Shown: piece after piece, positions 9,847-18,495 of the stretch
Layout: every line of letters starts with the position of its first letter
Position numbering within the stretch: position 1 is the first letter of the stretch
NCBI RefSeq assembly: GCF_003967355.1
Contig: NZ_BIFH01000059.1
Coordinates: 1 to 64,000, forward strand
Reading direction: 5' to 3'
DNA length: 64,000 nt
Source: Embleya hyalina
GTDB lineage: Bacteria; Actinomycetota; Actinomycetes; Streptomycetales; Streptomycetaceae
Notes under the pieces: generated by a model
Database searches by the model: none
What the model was told of the DNA's origin: nothing
The model's input: only the letters and a program-made list of their open reading frames with translations
Position numbers and translations under genes: made by a program

Positions 9847-10839
9847 ATGCCCACAAAGAAACCCGAGAACTCACAGGGCGCGGCCTCGCGCAAGCCCTTG
9901 GATCCCCGCACACGACAATGCCGGTCCGCCGTAGTCTGCGTGGCCGGGGTGTGCGCGGCACCCGTGAGCGTGGGGGGCCTGTTGGACAAGGAGCAAGGTG
10001 TCGACGGCATTTGGCGGAAGGTGCCGGACGGGCCCTCGTGCATACCGGGATGGCTGGTGCAGTACGCCAAGCCGCATCGGAACCTGGAGGTCGTCGTCCG
10101 ACGGAAGCGGAGCGAGGACGGGCGGTTCCACGACTACGAGTACGGCCTCGCGTGCACGCTCCACCTTCGTGGTCATCCCATCGGGCGGCGGCTGGTCCCC
10201 GGGGCGCGCGAGGGCGAGTACACCGAGCGGAACAAGCTGTGGTGTCCCGATTGCACTCCGGGGACCACGGCCGCACAGCTTCGGGTGGAGCCGCTTCCCG
10301 AGGAGACCGCCACGACATCGGCGGCGGACGCGACGATCCCCGTGCCGACCGACTACCGTCGGCGGGTCCGGGACCTGGAGGCCCCGGATCGGGGGAGTCT
10401 CCCGCCGCGCGAGACCGCCGTCCTCCGGCTGCGACGCTCGCGCGAGGCACGGAGCCTGGTCGTCGCACGCTCAGGCGGCCGGTGTGAGAGTCCGGTGTGC
10501 GCGAGCGGCGACTTCCGCGAGGTCACGCCGGCCGGCGAACCGATACTCGAGGTCGACCACGTCCGGGATCTCGCCGGCGGCGGCCGGGACCACCCGGAGA
10601 ACATGATCGCGTTGTGCCCGAACTGCCACGCCGTCAAGACACGCGGAACGAATGCCGAACGACTCCGCGAAATCTTGCGCGACACCGCCCGACAACGACA
10701 CGCCCGGGCCATGGAAACGAGCACGGAACCAACCGGCGCGCACGACGACCCTGGCGACACCGGAAGCCGTACGCGGGCTCGGGGGCCGGGCAACGGCTTC
10801 GGACCCTCCGCCTCGGGAAGAGCCGAACACCGGCACTGA
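9847..10839 (+). CDS. HNH endonuclease
   Basis: A 330-residue protein whose C-terminal third holds an HNH nuclease: CESPVCASGDF provides the first cysteine pair, ILEVDHVRDLAGGGRDHPEN carries the catalytic DH and the structural Asn, and MIALCPNCHAVKTRG supplies the second cysteine pair and final His. This matches the zinc-binding McrA-like HNH subclass. The N-terminal part (residues ~40-160) includes tryptophan-rich LVQYAKPHRNLEVVV and a second CPDC motif, possibly a recognition domain. The ATG (MPTKKPENSQ) is the first methionine after low-complexity sequence. It stands alone without a modification methylase, so it could be a restriction-like, phage-derived or housekeeping nuclease. Confidence 0.82.
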   Translation: MPTKKPENSQGAASRKPLDPRTRQCRSAVVCVAGVCAAPVSVGGLLDKEQGVDGIWRKVPDGPSCIPGWLVQYAKPHRNLEVVVRRKRSEDGRFHDYEYGLACTLHLRGHPIGRRLVPGAREGEYTERNKLWCPDCTPGTTAAQLRVEPLPEETATTSAADATIPVPTDYRRRVRDLEAPDRGSLPPRETAVLRLRRSREARSLVVARSGGRCESPVCASGDFREVTPAGEPILEVDHVRDLAGGGRDHPENMIALCPNCHAVKTRGTNAERLREILRDTARQRHARAMETSTEPTGAHDDPGDTGSRTRARGPGNGFGPSASGRAEHRH

Positions 10840-11109
10840 GCCGCGTCGAAGAGGACACGACGGCACGCGTGTCCGGGCCGCGACCCGTGCGGGCAGCGAT
10901 CCCGTCGCGCGCCCGCACGCGAGGTCCTCGAGCGGGCACGGGCGTAGGGGTGCCGCGCCGATCGGCCCGCCGTGTGCCGTATGAAGGTGCGACACGGCCG
11001 GAGCGCCCCGGCGGGCGCGACGCCCTCGACGTGCGGGACCTCGACGTCGTTTCCCGCACGGCGCCACACGAACCGAGACGAGCTGGAAGGTTCGCGCCAC
11101 GGCGAGAGG
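10840..11109. other. Intergenic, nothing supported
   Basis: No gene with a plausible start or recognisable product between the HNH gene and the decayed toxin. Confidence 0.4.
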
Positions 11110-11357
11110 ATGTCGACGACGGTCACCGGAAGCCGATGGGCTGTGATCCGGTACACGACGAGAATCCCGCAGCCGAGCGTCACCTCACGCCGGTCCTTCG
11201 ACCGGGTCGCGACGGAGCCGCTCCCCCACGGGTCTGCGGCGGTCGCGTCCATGCCGGTCACGGCCTCCGAGCCGTCGTGGAACGCGTGGAGTACACGGGG
11301 CGCACCCATCACGCGTTCACCACACCGGATCGCACGGTCCGCTACCGTCGCCCGCAC
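11110..11357 (-). pseudogene. Decayed orphan RelE/ParE-like toxin
   Basis: The minus-strand frame from the GTG at 11357 gives VRATVADRAIRCGERV, then DPWGSGS, then DRREVTLGCGILVVYRITAH and PVTVVDIL. These align in order with the toxin at 11702-11944 (DPYRSGT, DRRTVAFGDVIVVYVISAG, VVTVVHL). There is no stop at the expected C-terminus and no recognisable antitoxin upstream. It is therefore a decayed member of the repeated toxin-antitoxin family, about 350 bases from an intact pair. Confidence 0.55.
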
Positions 11358-11375
11358 GACCAGGCGTAGAACGAC

Positions 11376-11701
11376 GAGCAACTGTCGCCGATGCCGGGGA
11401 GAAGGCCGGCGTTCTCGTAAGTCACCGCACCCTCGCCGGCGAACGAGCCGGCGCCCTCGCGTCAGCGCAGTGGCACATCCAACGGTTTGCCACCCCCGGA
11501 GTCGTCTCCACCGGATCGTCCGCACCCGACCACCACGCCACGACCGTCCCGATCAGGACCCCGGGCGTGCGGCAACCCGGAACGCCAACCGACCCCCGAC
11601 GCGGCCCGCGGATACAACTCGCCGAACCCCACCGAGGAAGACGAAGCCGGCATCGCGGACCCTGGCCGCCGACTCCGAGGGTGACCGGTCGGCGTGTGTG
11701 T
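11376..11701. other. Intergenic, nothing firm
   Basis: A plus-strand frame (TLAGERAGALASAQWHIQRF near 11430-11490) hints at a gene fragment, but there is no start or family match. Confidence 0.3.
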
Positions 11702-11944
11702 TCAGAGCGGGATCAGGTGCACGACGGTCACCACCAGGACGCCGGCGCTGATCACGTAGACCACGATGACGTCACCGAACGCGACGGTGCGCCGGTCCGG
11801 ATCCTTGCCCTCGGGACGCGTACCGCTGCGATACGGATCGTCGGCAAGCTCCCGCAAGCCCCGGTCGACGGCGCTCCTCTGGCGGGCGTCGAGGTGGTCG
11901 TAACCGTCGCGGGCCTCGTCGGTGAGCTGGACACGCCAGGTCAC
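11702..11944 (-). CDS. RelE/ParE-like toxin, pair 2
   Basis: Predicted 80-residue protein (WRVQLTDEARDGYDHLDARQ, then LADDPYRSGT, DRRTVAFGDVIVVYVISAG, VVTVVHLIPL). The order of helix pair, DP-R/G-SG turn and terminal beta strands is that of RelE/ParE toxins. The GTG start overlaps the antitoxin stop as GTGA, as in pairs 1 and 3. The biochemical activity (ribosome-dependent RNase or other) is not determined by these residues. Confidence 0.68.
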   Translation of the reverse strand: MTWRVQLTDEARDGYDHLDARQRSAVDRGLRELADDPYRSGTRPEGKDPDRRTVAFGDVIVVYVISAGVLVVTVVHLIPL

Positions 11945-12207
11945 GGCGTCGCGGGCGTGCCGTCGGGATTCACGACACCGTCCAGGTCGCCGGCCTCGAT
12001 CCGCGCCACGGCCGCGTCGGCGTCGTCGCGGGCCTCGCGCGGGATCGCCCACGACACCGCGACCTGCGCCAGATGCCGCAACTCCGCGTCGCCGATCTCC
12101 CGGTCGAACTCCTCCCGCTGCTCCGCCGACAACGACGCGCGGATCTCGTTCAACGTGCCCGGCAACGTCACCGTCTCGCCCCGCACCCGCATCGTCGGCC
12201 TGTGCAT
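11941..12207 (-). CDS. Antitoxin, pair 2
   Basis: Predicted 88-residue acidic protein. It has a beta-like N-terminus (MRVRGETVTLPGT), helix LNEIRASLSAEQREEFDREI, the hydrophobic helix LAQVAVSWAIP, an acidic helix and the tail AGDLDGVVNPDGTPATP. GGAGGG lies 7 bases before the ATG. It is the closest relative in this window to the antitoxin at 34931-35224 (TLPGT, EIR, W-AIP, GDL-GVV). It is the first gene of the pair and presumably neutralises the coupled toxin. Confidence 0.65.
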   Translation of the reverse strand: MHRPTMRVRGETVTLPGTLNEIRASLSAEQREEFDREIGDAELRHLAQVAVSWAIPREARDDADAAVARIEAGDLDGVVNPDGTPATP

Positions 12208-12481
12208 CCCCCGACCCTCCCCGGTGTGCCGCCACGAACACCGACCAGTATGCGCGCACCACCACACCCACGGAACCACCCACACACAAGCCGGAACCGG
12301 AACACGTCGACCCCCCGGCCGGCCGCCGGGGAGGGCGGATCGAACCGCCCGAAACGCCGGGAGGGCATGAGGCGGAACATCGACGACGCCGCGATCGGGG
12401 ACGGGCCGGTCCCGCGCCGGGCGGGCTTCGACACCCGCCGACACCCGACCGCCGCCGCCATGCCGAACACTCGCGGTGGGT

Positions 12482-13186
12482 TCAGAACGGGCCGGGCATC
12501 GGCTCGACCAGCGCCGCGAGTTCGCGCAGCTCACGCGCCTGTGCGACGTGTTCGTCCGCCAGGGGCGGCTCCAGGACCGCGAGACGCTCGAGGTGCTCGG
12601 CCTGGGTCCTCAGGCCACTCGCCCACGCGACCCCGGACTCCAGGCTCCCACCCGGACTCGTCCTCCACAGCGCCGCGGCCTCGGCACGCCCCCGATCCGC
12701 CTCCTCCCGCGCGGCCTCCCCCGACGGGCCCGCGGACACCAGGCCCGCCGTCACCACACCCTCGACCCCCGGCTCCACACCGCGATACCAGGCGTCGACG
12801 TCACCGGCGACGGTCACCGAATCGACCCGACCGGGCGGACGTCGTCGACCCGCTCCCACCCAGTCCCGGACCGGACCCGCCCACCGCCCACGCGCCTCGT
12901 CCTCGCCCACCCCCGCCAACACCGCGACATCGGCCCAGGACGCACCGCCCTCCAACGCGACGACCACCGCACACTCCACCAACCGCGCCGCAAGGTCCGC
13001 CAGGCGCAGCGCCGCCTCCAGGTCGTGCCCGGGTCCGCGCCCCGCGCCCCGCGCGAGCGGCACCGCGTCCCACGCACACACCGCCACCTCGCGCAGGACC
13101 TCCGCGTGCGCGACGTAGGCCTCGTCCAGGGGAACCAGGGGCCCGGGGCCGACAACCCCGGCTTCGGAAACCGGCCGATCACTCAT
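12482..13186 (-). CDS. Helical hypothetical protein, 234 residues
   Basis: The ATG is preceded by GGAGGA 5-6 bases upstream. The protein is almost wholly alpha-helical and Ala/Glu/Arg-rich: LDEAYVAHAEVLREVAVCAW, LRLADLAARLVECAVVVALE, a possible helix-turn-helix ASWADVAVLAGVGEDEARGR, then WYRGVEPGVEG and a C-terminal helix with ARELRELAALVEP. Proteins of this kind recur in Streptomyces as conserved hypotheticals. The ASWADVAVLAGV-like helix suggests possible DNA binding, but no function is established. Confidence 0.7.
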   Translation of the reverse strand: MSDRPVSEAGVVGPGPLVPLDEAYVAHAEVLREVAVCAWDAVPLARGAGRGPGHDLEAALRLADLAARLVECAVVVALEGGASWADVAVLAGVGEDEARGRWAGPVRDWVGAGRRRPPGRVDSVTVAGDVDAWYRGVEPGVEGVVTAGLVSAGPSGEAAREEADRGRAEAAALWRTSPGGSLESGVAWASGLRTQAEHLERLAVLEPPLADEHVAQARELRELAALVEPMPGPF

Positions 13187-13821
13187 GATTCCTCCGATAC
13201 AACGAGACGGGATACACCACACGAAGCCACTCCGCAACAACACGACGGACCCGGCATCCACTGAAAACCGAGCCCGAAAGTCGTAAGGAAAACCAGACAG
13301 GAAACCGAAAGGCGCCCCACAGGAACCGCCACGCCAGCGACACCGGTTCGCCTCAACCGCGGCCAGGACCCGCCGACCGGACGTCCCAGGCCTCACCCGC
13401 CGAGGCAGCCCTCGGAAACGACACCGATCAGGAACGACACGAACAGCCACCGAGACGCAACCCCGCCCCCGTCCACAGGTTTTCCCAACCGAACCGACCA
13501 TCCGTCCCAAATCCTGCAAACCACAGGCCACAAGCCAGACCAAAGCCGAGCAAGACGCAAAACCCAGGCCACGCACCCAAGATCCAAAATCCCAGATCCT
13601 GCAAACGCACCGGTCAACACATGATCAATCGACAAGAACTTTCAAAACAGCCGGGACGGAGCACCCGCCCGCACCCCGGGCGGCAGCGGCGCGAGGTCCT
13701 GGGACACCCTTCCGTCCCGGCTGTGATTCACGTCACTGCCGGCGGCTCGGTGCAGCACCCGGCCCCGTTCCGCCGTCATGGGGGCAGTGATCGGGACGGG
13801 ACGAGGAGAGGAGGTCGGCGG
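13187..13821. other. Gene-free region with a dispersed repeat and A-rich stretch
   Basis: About 630 bases between divergent genes. It holds dispersed repeat copy B (13272-13398), an A/C-rich stretch at 13420-13640 with two ATCCTGCAAAC motifs (near 13510 and 13594), and the leader of the sigma factor gene, which ends in a GAGGAGAGGAGG ribosome binding site. Confidence 0.5.
13272..13398. repeat. Dispersed repeat, copy B
   Basis: It shares with 555-683 the ordered blocks GCCCGAAAGTCGTAAGGAAA, CCAGACAGGAAACCGA, CAGGAACCGCCACGCC and GACCGGACGTCCCAGGC, with a variable middle. The conservation is in nucleotides rather than protein. Confidence 0.6.
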
Positions 13822-14370
13822 GTGAGGTTTCGCAGGAGCGGTCCGGGCAACGGATTCACGGAGTTCGTCGCACAGCGGTCGGGAGCGTTGTTCCGCACCG
13901 CGTATGCGCTGACCGGTGACGTGCACGTGGCCGAGGATCTGGTGCAGGAGACGCTGGAGCGGGCGTGCCGACACTGGCGGAAGGTCGCGGTGGCGGACTC
14001 GCCGGAGGCGTACGTGCGCAAAGTGCTGGTCAACCTGGCCAACGACCGCTGGCGGCGGCTGTCGCGCCGGGGCGAGCGCCCCGGGCTGTCGGGGGTGCCC
14101 GAGACGGCCGACCCCCGGGACCGGTTCGGGCAGGTGGATCTGCGCGCGGAACTGATCGAGGCACTGCTCGGGCTGCCGATGGGCATGCGCAGCGTGGTGG
14201 TCCTGTACTACCTGCACGATCTGGACGCCCGGCAGGTCGCCGACGTCCTGGACATCTCTTCGAGTGCGGTGAGGTCCCAGCTCGCCCGCGGCCTGGCCAA
14301 GCTGCGCGATTCCGTATCGGGCGCCCAGGCGCCGCACCCGCCGTCGGCCGCTTTCGGAGGTACGAAGTGA
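13822..14370 (+). CDS. SigE-type ECF sigma factor
   Basis: A 182-residue sigma factor of the actinobacterial SigE/SigM-like 50S group. Region 2 is FVAQRSGALFRTAYALTGDV with HVAEDLVQETLERACRHW. Region 4 is MGMRSVVVLYYLHDLDARQV with ADVLDISSSAVRSQLARGLA. The GTG start is chosen because GAGGAGAGGAGG ends 8 bases upstream and the coding signal begins there. Its stop overlaps the next gene's GTG, implying a coupled pair with a membrane partner. Confidence 0.92.
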   Translation: MRFRRSGPGNGFTEFVAQRSGALFRTAYALTGDVHVAEDLVQETLERACRHWRKVAVADSPEAYVRKVLVNLANDRWRRLSRRGERPGLSGVPETADPRDRFGQVDLRAELIEALLGLPMGMRSVVVLYYLHDLDARQVADVLDISSSAVRSQLARGLAKLRDSVSGAQAPHPPSAAFGGTK

Positions 14371-14945
14371 GGAACACGTCGTCCGGACCGGCCCCGTTCG
14401 AGCCGGGCCTCGAAGCCGAGCTGCGTGCCGCGGTGGCCTCCTTCGCCGACGGGCCGACGGCGCCGGTCGTCGACGCGGCCGCGATCGAGCGAGCCGTCGG
14501 CCGCGGCCGCACCCGCCGGGCGCTCCTCGGCACCGCTGCGGCGTGCTGCGTGCTGGCGTGCGCCACGGTGGGGTCCTTCGCGCTGAAGCCCGTGCCGCCC
14601 GCGCCCGGCGCCTCCCCGTCCCTGTCCCCACCGGCGAACGGGGCGTGCACCCCGCTCGCCACCGGCACCCCCAGGAGCGGAAGCGCCGACGCGACTCCGA
14701 CACGGGAGCAGGAGCGGACCGCGGGAGCGGGCATCGCGCTGCCGGACCTGGCCGGCATGCCGGTCGAACAGGCCGAAAGCCTGCTGCGCGGACTCGGACT
14801 GAGCTGCACGATCATGCGGCACACGGACTGGAACGCTCCCGCCGGGCAGGTGATCGGCAGTCACCCCCGGGGCGGCGCGGAACCGGTGGCACCGGGCTCG
14901 TCCGTCCTCCTGCTGGTCTCGACGGGCAAACCCGGCAGAACCTGA
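14367..14945 (+). CDS. Sigma-linked membrane protein with a PASTA domain
   Basis: Predicted 192 residues starting at a GTG that overlaps the sigma stop, with CGGAGG upstream. A cytoplasmic helix (LEAELRAAVASFADGP) is followed by one transmembrane segment (LLGTAAACCVLACATVGSFA), a Pro/Ser-rich linker and a C-terminal PASTA domain. The PASTA domain reads LPDLAGMPVEQAESLLRGLG, then QVIGSHPRGGAEPVAPGSSV and LLLVSTG. PASTA domains bind peptidoglycan or beta-lactams in Ser/Thr kinases and PBPs. Here one is attached to a likely sigma-factor regulator, suggesting cell-wall sensing. Confidence 0.8.
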   Translation: MRNTSSGPAPFEPGLEAELRAAVASFADGPTAPVVDAAAIERAVGRGRTRRALLGTAAACCVLACATVGSFALKPVPPAPGASPSLSPPANGACTPLATGTPRSGSADATPTREQERTAGAGIALPDLAGMPVEQAESLLRGLGLSCTIMRHTDWNAPAGQVIGSHPRGGAEPVAPGSSVLLLVSTGKPGRT

Positions 14946-15388
14946 GCGACCGGGCCCTTCGGCCCGCGCACCGGCCGAGTGACCCAGGGGCCGGTGCCGG
15001 GCAGTCCGTCGACCGCGGCGCACCGGCTGGACGCGCCGGACTCGACGGCGCGAACGACGTGATGTTCGCGACGGTCACCGCGATGTCCCCGGACGATCGG
15101 CGCGGCGCGGCGAACACCGCACCGGAACACGGTCGCGCACGCCCGTATCGTCGTCCCGGTCGAAGCGACGCCGAGTGGCGAACGCACACCCCGTACGACG
15201 AACCCGGTGCTGCTCTGACGGCGCCGGACACTCCTTCGCCTGGGCGCAGCGGAGACGTTGGCCTGTGGGAATTGAGGCGGCCGGGGGTGCCGCGCGACGG
15301 GTGGTGTGGGTCGCGGTGGGGTGTGTCTTCCGCGCCGATGTGGTGTTGCGTCATCATGGGGTTTCTCTGGGTGATCGAGGAGGCGTTC
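14946..15388. other. Leader region of the peptide/methyltransferase pair
   Basis: No gene supported. It should contain the promoter of the short peptide gene; the final bases carry CGAGGAGG as ribosome binding site (15376-15383). Confidence 0.45.
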
Positions 15389-15508
15389 ATGGGACAGCAC
15401 GAGAAGCCGCCGCCGGATCCGTCGAAGGGGAATCCGCCGCCGAACAACTCCGATGGGCAGGTGCCTGCTCCTCCGCCGTCGAACGGCCAGCACAAGAAGG
15501 ACAAGTAG
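15389..15508 (+). CDS. 39-residue Pro/Asn/Lys-rich peptide, candidate substrate of the adjacent methyltransferase
   Basis: A short gene with a strong ribosome binding site (GAGGAGG, five bases before the ATG), ending 5 bases before the methyltransferase start. The peptide opens with MGQHEKPPPDPSKGN, has a central NNSDGQ holding its only Asp-Gly, and closes with NGQHKKDK. It has no membrane helix or lipobox. Asp-Gly is the sequence most prone to aspartimide formation, the chemistry that protein-isoaspartate-methyltransferase homologues drive in some RiPPs. That it is a precursor peptide is inferred from size, coupling and the DG site; it could also be a small regulatory protein. Confidence 0.6.
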   Translation: MGQHEKPPPDPSKGNPPPNNSDGQVPAPPPSNGQHKKDK

Positions 15509-15513
15509 CTCGC

Positions 15514-16635
15514 GTGGATGTTGTCGAGGCGCGGTCGCGGTTGGCGGTCGAGATGGATCGGCGTGGGCAATGGCCACAGCGCGCGCCGTGGATCCGGCTT
15601 GCCGTGGAGTCCACGCCCCGGGACGAGTTCGCGCCGGACCGGCTGTGGCGCTGGGACGGCGACGGCTATGTGCCGGTCGATCGGGGGGTCGACGAGGACG
15701 CGTGGGTGGCGCTGGTGTACGCGGGGCCGGACGACGCGGCGGTGACGCAGGTCGTCGACGGGGTTCCCACGTCGAGCCTGTCGTGCCAGGCGGTGGTGGT
15801 GGACATGCTCGACTCGCTGCTCCTGGAACCCGGGCACCGGGTCCTGGAGTTGGGTACGGGGACGGGGTGGAACGCGGCGTTGGCCGCCCGGCGCGCCGGG
15901 CCCGGCAACGTCGTCAGCGTCGAGGTCGATCCGGGCTTGGCCGAGGGGGCCCGCAAGGCACTCGCGGCCTCCGGGCTGGACCTGTGCGTCGAGGTCGGGG
16001 ACGGCGCGGCCGGTCGTCCGTCGGAGCGGCTGTGGGACCGGGTGATCTCGACGTACGCGGTGGAGCGGGTGCCGTGGGCGTGGATCGCGCAGGCCCGACC
16101 CGGAGGCCGTGTGGTCACACCGTGGGGGCGGTTGGGGCACCTCGCGTTGACCGTCGCGGACGACGGAGGCTCGGCGAGCGGGTGGGTTCAGGGGCTCGCC
16201 ACGTTCATGCCCGCCCGGGGCACCCCGGCCGAACGTGGTTTCGCCGATGTACGCGGCGACGCGGAGGTCGGGGAGGAGCGCGAAGTCGTCCGGGACCTGG
16301 CGCCGTTGTGCGACGACGCGCATCTGCTGTTCGCGTTGCGTGTCGCGCTGCCCGAGCTGCGGGTGCGCGCCGCGCGCGACGCCGACGGCGTCAATGCCTG
16401 GATCCACGATGGCGACGCCTCCTGGGCCGTGTACTCCGCGTCCGCGGACGGCATGACGACGCTGTACCAGGGCGGCCCACGGCGCTTGGGCGACGAGGTG
16501 GAGACGGCCTGGGACCGGTGGATCGCCGCCGGTGCCCCGGGGCTGTACGACCACGGAATGACCGTCACTCCCGACACGCAGTTCGTGTGGGCCTACGACT
16601 CCGACACCGGGCCCAGGTGGCCGACGACCACGTAA
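15514..16635 (+). CDS. Protein-L-isoaspartate O-methyltransferase homologue (RiPP-type)
   Basis: Predicted 373-residue SAM-dependent methyltransferase. It has PCMT-type features: PTSSLSCQAVVVDMLD (substrate-loop region), SAM motif I VLELGTGTGWNAALA, motif post-I VVSVEVDPGLAEGA, then VEVGDGAAG and ISTYAVERVPWAWIAQARPG. It is much longer than housekeeping PCMT (~220 residues). The extra ~150-residue C-terminal domain (LATFMPARGTP onward) is seen in methyltransferases of actinobacterial peptide-maturation loci. It directly follows the 39-residue peptide gene, which makes that peptide its likely substrate. A graspetide operon lies 2 kb further on the other strand. Confidence 0.8.
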   Translation: MDVVEARSRLAVEMDRRGQWPQRAPWIRLAVESTPRDEFAPDRLWRWDGDGYVPVDRGVDEDAWVALVYAGPDDAAVTQVVDGVPTSSLSCQAVVVDMLDSLLLEPGHRVLELGTGTGWNAALAARRAGPGNVVSVEVDPGLAEGARKALAASGLDLCVEVGDGAAGRPSERLWDRVISTYAVERVPWAWIAQARPGGRVVTPWGRLGHLALTVADDGGSASGWVQGLATFMPARGTPAERGFADVRGDAEVGEEREVVRDLAPLCDDAHLLFALRVALPELRVRAARDADGVNAWIHDGDASWAVYSASADGMTTLYQGGPRRLGDEVETAWDRWIAAGAPGLYDHGMTVTPDTQFVWAYDSDTGPRWPTTT

Positions 16636-16864
16636 CCCGCGTGACGGCGGCGCCAGGCGACGTCGGCCGACCGTGGACGAGAACTCCACGACACGGATCC
16701 ACGCGGGCCGGTCGTCCGTCCCGGCCGGCCCGCTGCGCCTGCCGTGTCCGGCCGGGATGTCGCCCGAACATCTGCCTCGTCAACGCATCTGCACCGTCGT
16801 TGTCCGGGCTGGTGCCACCGTCCGCAGCCGTCGTACACCACCACCGGTCCCGGCGTGCCCCCGC

Positions 16865-18073
16865 TCACTCAAGCGAAGATTGTCCGTTCGACTTGGTGTC
16901 GGCGGCACGGGTTGTCGAGGTTGCGTGTGCTCGCCACCAGTTCATCAACACCTCGCGAGTGATGTGGGCGTAGGTATGCAGGTGCATGGGCAGATCTGCT
17001 GCGCTCCAGGTGCTCGAACCGGCGGCAGAGGCGAGCCCGGGTGGGCGCTCGGGCGGTGTCTGGCCGGTGAACGTGAACGGGGCCGCGCACATGGGCGAGG
17101 GAAACGGCAGCCCGACATGGAGCTTCTTGCTGCGATAGCCGTACACCTGTGTCGCGGCCGCGATGAGGTTCTCGCGCTCCCACAGGACCCTGTCCGTCTC
17201 GGGACGTCGGGATGGCGGGGCGGGGAAGTACCTCTCTATCAACGACCGGTAACGCGCTGTGCTGCGGACCAGTGGTCCTGCGGCCTTCGCGACCACGCAC
17301 AGCAGGTCTTCGTCGCCGGCCGCAACAAGGGCCTTCCGGACCTTCTCGTTCCACAAGCCCAGGGTTTCGACGGGATCGGTGATCGCCTGTTCCTCGACCG
17401 CGACCGTCTCCAGCGCCGAGACCAGCCACAGCCAGGCGATCTCGGGGTCCTCCTCGGCCCACCACAGCGCGTCGCGGTAGTGGCGGGCCGCGCGCATCAA
17501 CGCCAGGGCGTGTCCGGGCGCCAGGTCCCGAAAGCGGCCCATCCACTCGGCCACTCCCTCGAACGGGACTACCCGACCGGCCAGGCCGGGAAGAACTTCG
17601 GGAGGTTCGGGAAGGCGGAACGGGCAGGGTTCATGGTCGTACTCGACGGGACGACCCCGCAGGTCGGAGTCGTCCTCGAACACCCGCACCGCACCGCCGG
17701 ACCGCAGCCGTACTCCCAGAGCCAGCGAACCGAGGACCGCGATTTCGTCATCCGGCCTCAAAGCCAACCACCCCTCGGCGTCGGTCGCATCCATCTTCGG
17801 CGTCCGACGCGGCACGTGATCGTCCACGCGCAGAACCACGCCTGCGCGCATGCGAGGTCGGAACGGAGCCGGAAGGGTGCTGATGAACCGATACGGGCCA
17901 CTGTCACCCACAGGCCCACCGGCGAACGATGCGTCGCTGTAGAGCGCGAACTCCGCGGTGGTCACCACGGGTTCTCCCGCGTCCCGACGCCGCCAGTTGT
18001 CCCAGGCCCACGGCGCGGCCGCACCAGCCGGGCCGTCCTCGATCCCGCTCGTCTGTTGTGCATCGATGTCCAC
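16865..18073 (-). CDS. HEPN-like protein with an R-X4-H motif
   Basis: A 402-residue soluble protein read from a GTG start with only a weak ribosome binding site. The N-terminal half is beta-rich (LRVDDHVPRRTP, EIAVLGSLALGVRLRSGG). The C-terminal half is helical: ALALMRAARHYRDALWWAEE, AWLWLVSALETVAVEEQA, LWNEKVRKALVAAG, ending with YGYRSKKLHVG. The last gives R314-X4-H319, the catalytic spacing of HEPN RNases, and the layout resembles ApeA-like HEPN proteins. HEPN nucleases are common in toxin and anti-phage systems. Family assignment is by pattern only, and no partner gene is obvious. Confidence 0.6.
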   Translation of the reverse strand: MDIDAQQTSGIEDGPAGAAAPWAWDNWRRRDAGEPVVTTAEFALYSDASFAGGPVGDSGPYRFISTLPAPFRPRMRAGVVLRVDDHVPRRTPKMDATDAEGWLALRPDDEIAVLGSLALGVRLRSGGAVRVFEDDSDLRGRPVEYDHEPCPFRLPEPPEVLPGLAGRVVPFEGVAEWMGRFRDLAPGHALALMRAARHYRDALWWAEEDPEIAWLWLVSALETVAVEEQAITDPVETLGLWNEKVRKALVAAGDEDLLCVVAKAAGPLVRSTARYRSLIERYFPAPPSRRPETDRVLWERENLIAAATQVYGYRSKKLHVGLPFPSPMCAAPFTFTGQTPPERPPGLASAAGSSTWSAADLPMHLHTYAHITREVLMNWWRAHATSTTRAADTKSNGQSSLE

Positions 18074-18495
18074 CCCATGAGCGTCTCAGTAGGCATCTGA
18101 TCCGGCCACGGGTTTGCGAGCGCTGCTCACTGGCCACTTGCCTCTGAAGATGGGTTCGCTCAGGTGAGCGGCCGTGTCGGGGCGTGGTCCCGAAGCGTAC
18201 GCCTCGGCGGGTGGGGCGACGGGGCGCTTCGGGTGCTGTCGGCGCCGCGGGTACCGACCGGGGACGCTGCGCATCCGGGCTCGGTGGAGGGTGTCGACGG
18301 TCGCTGTGGGGTCGGTGGAGCGGACGCCCGATCGGTGCCGGTTCGACGTGCGGCCCGCGCGTGGCCGCGCCCGCGGCCGCGCTGTCGTCGCCCGCAGGTG
18401 TCGAAGGCGGCTGCTGTCGAGGCGGGGTCTCTCGGGCGTGGGCATCCGGGGCAGGGCGCACGCGGGGCTGGGCGGCCCGTGGTGGTCGGTGGGGT
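18074..18495. other. Intergenic, no supported gene
   Basis: Overlapping Arg/Pro-rich frames on both strands lack starts or family features. This is the region downstream of the graspetide operon; I see no strong terminator hairpin. Confidence 0.4.

Noticed and set aside
14812-16689. A 625-codon minus-strand open frame
   Set aside because: Antisense shadow of the methyltransferase gene; no start signal or domain.
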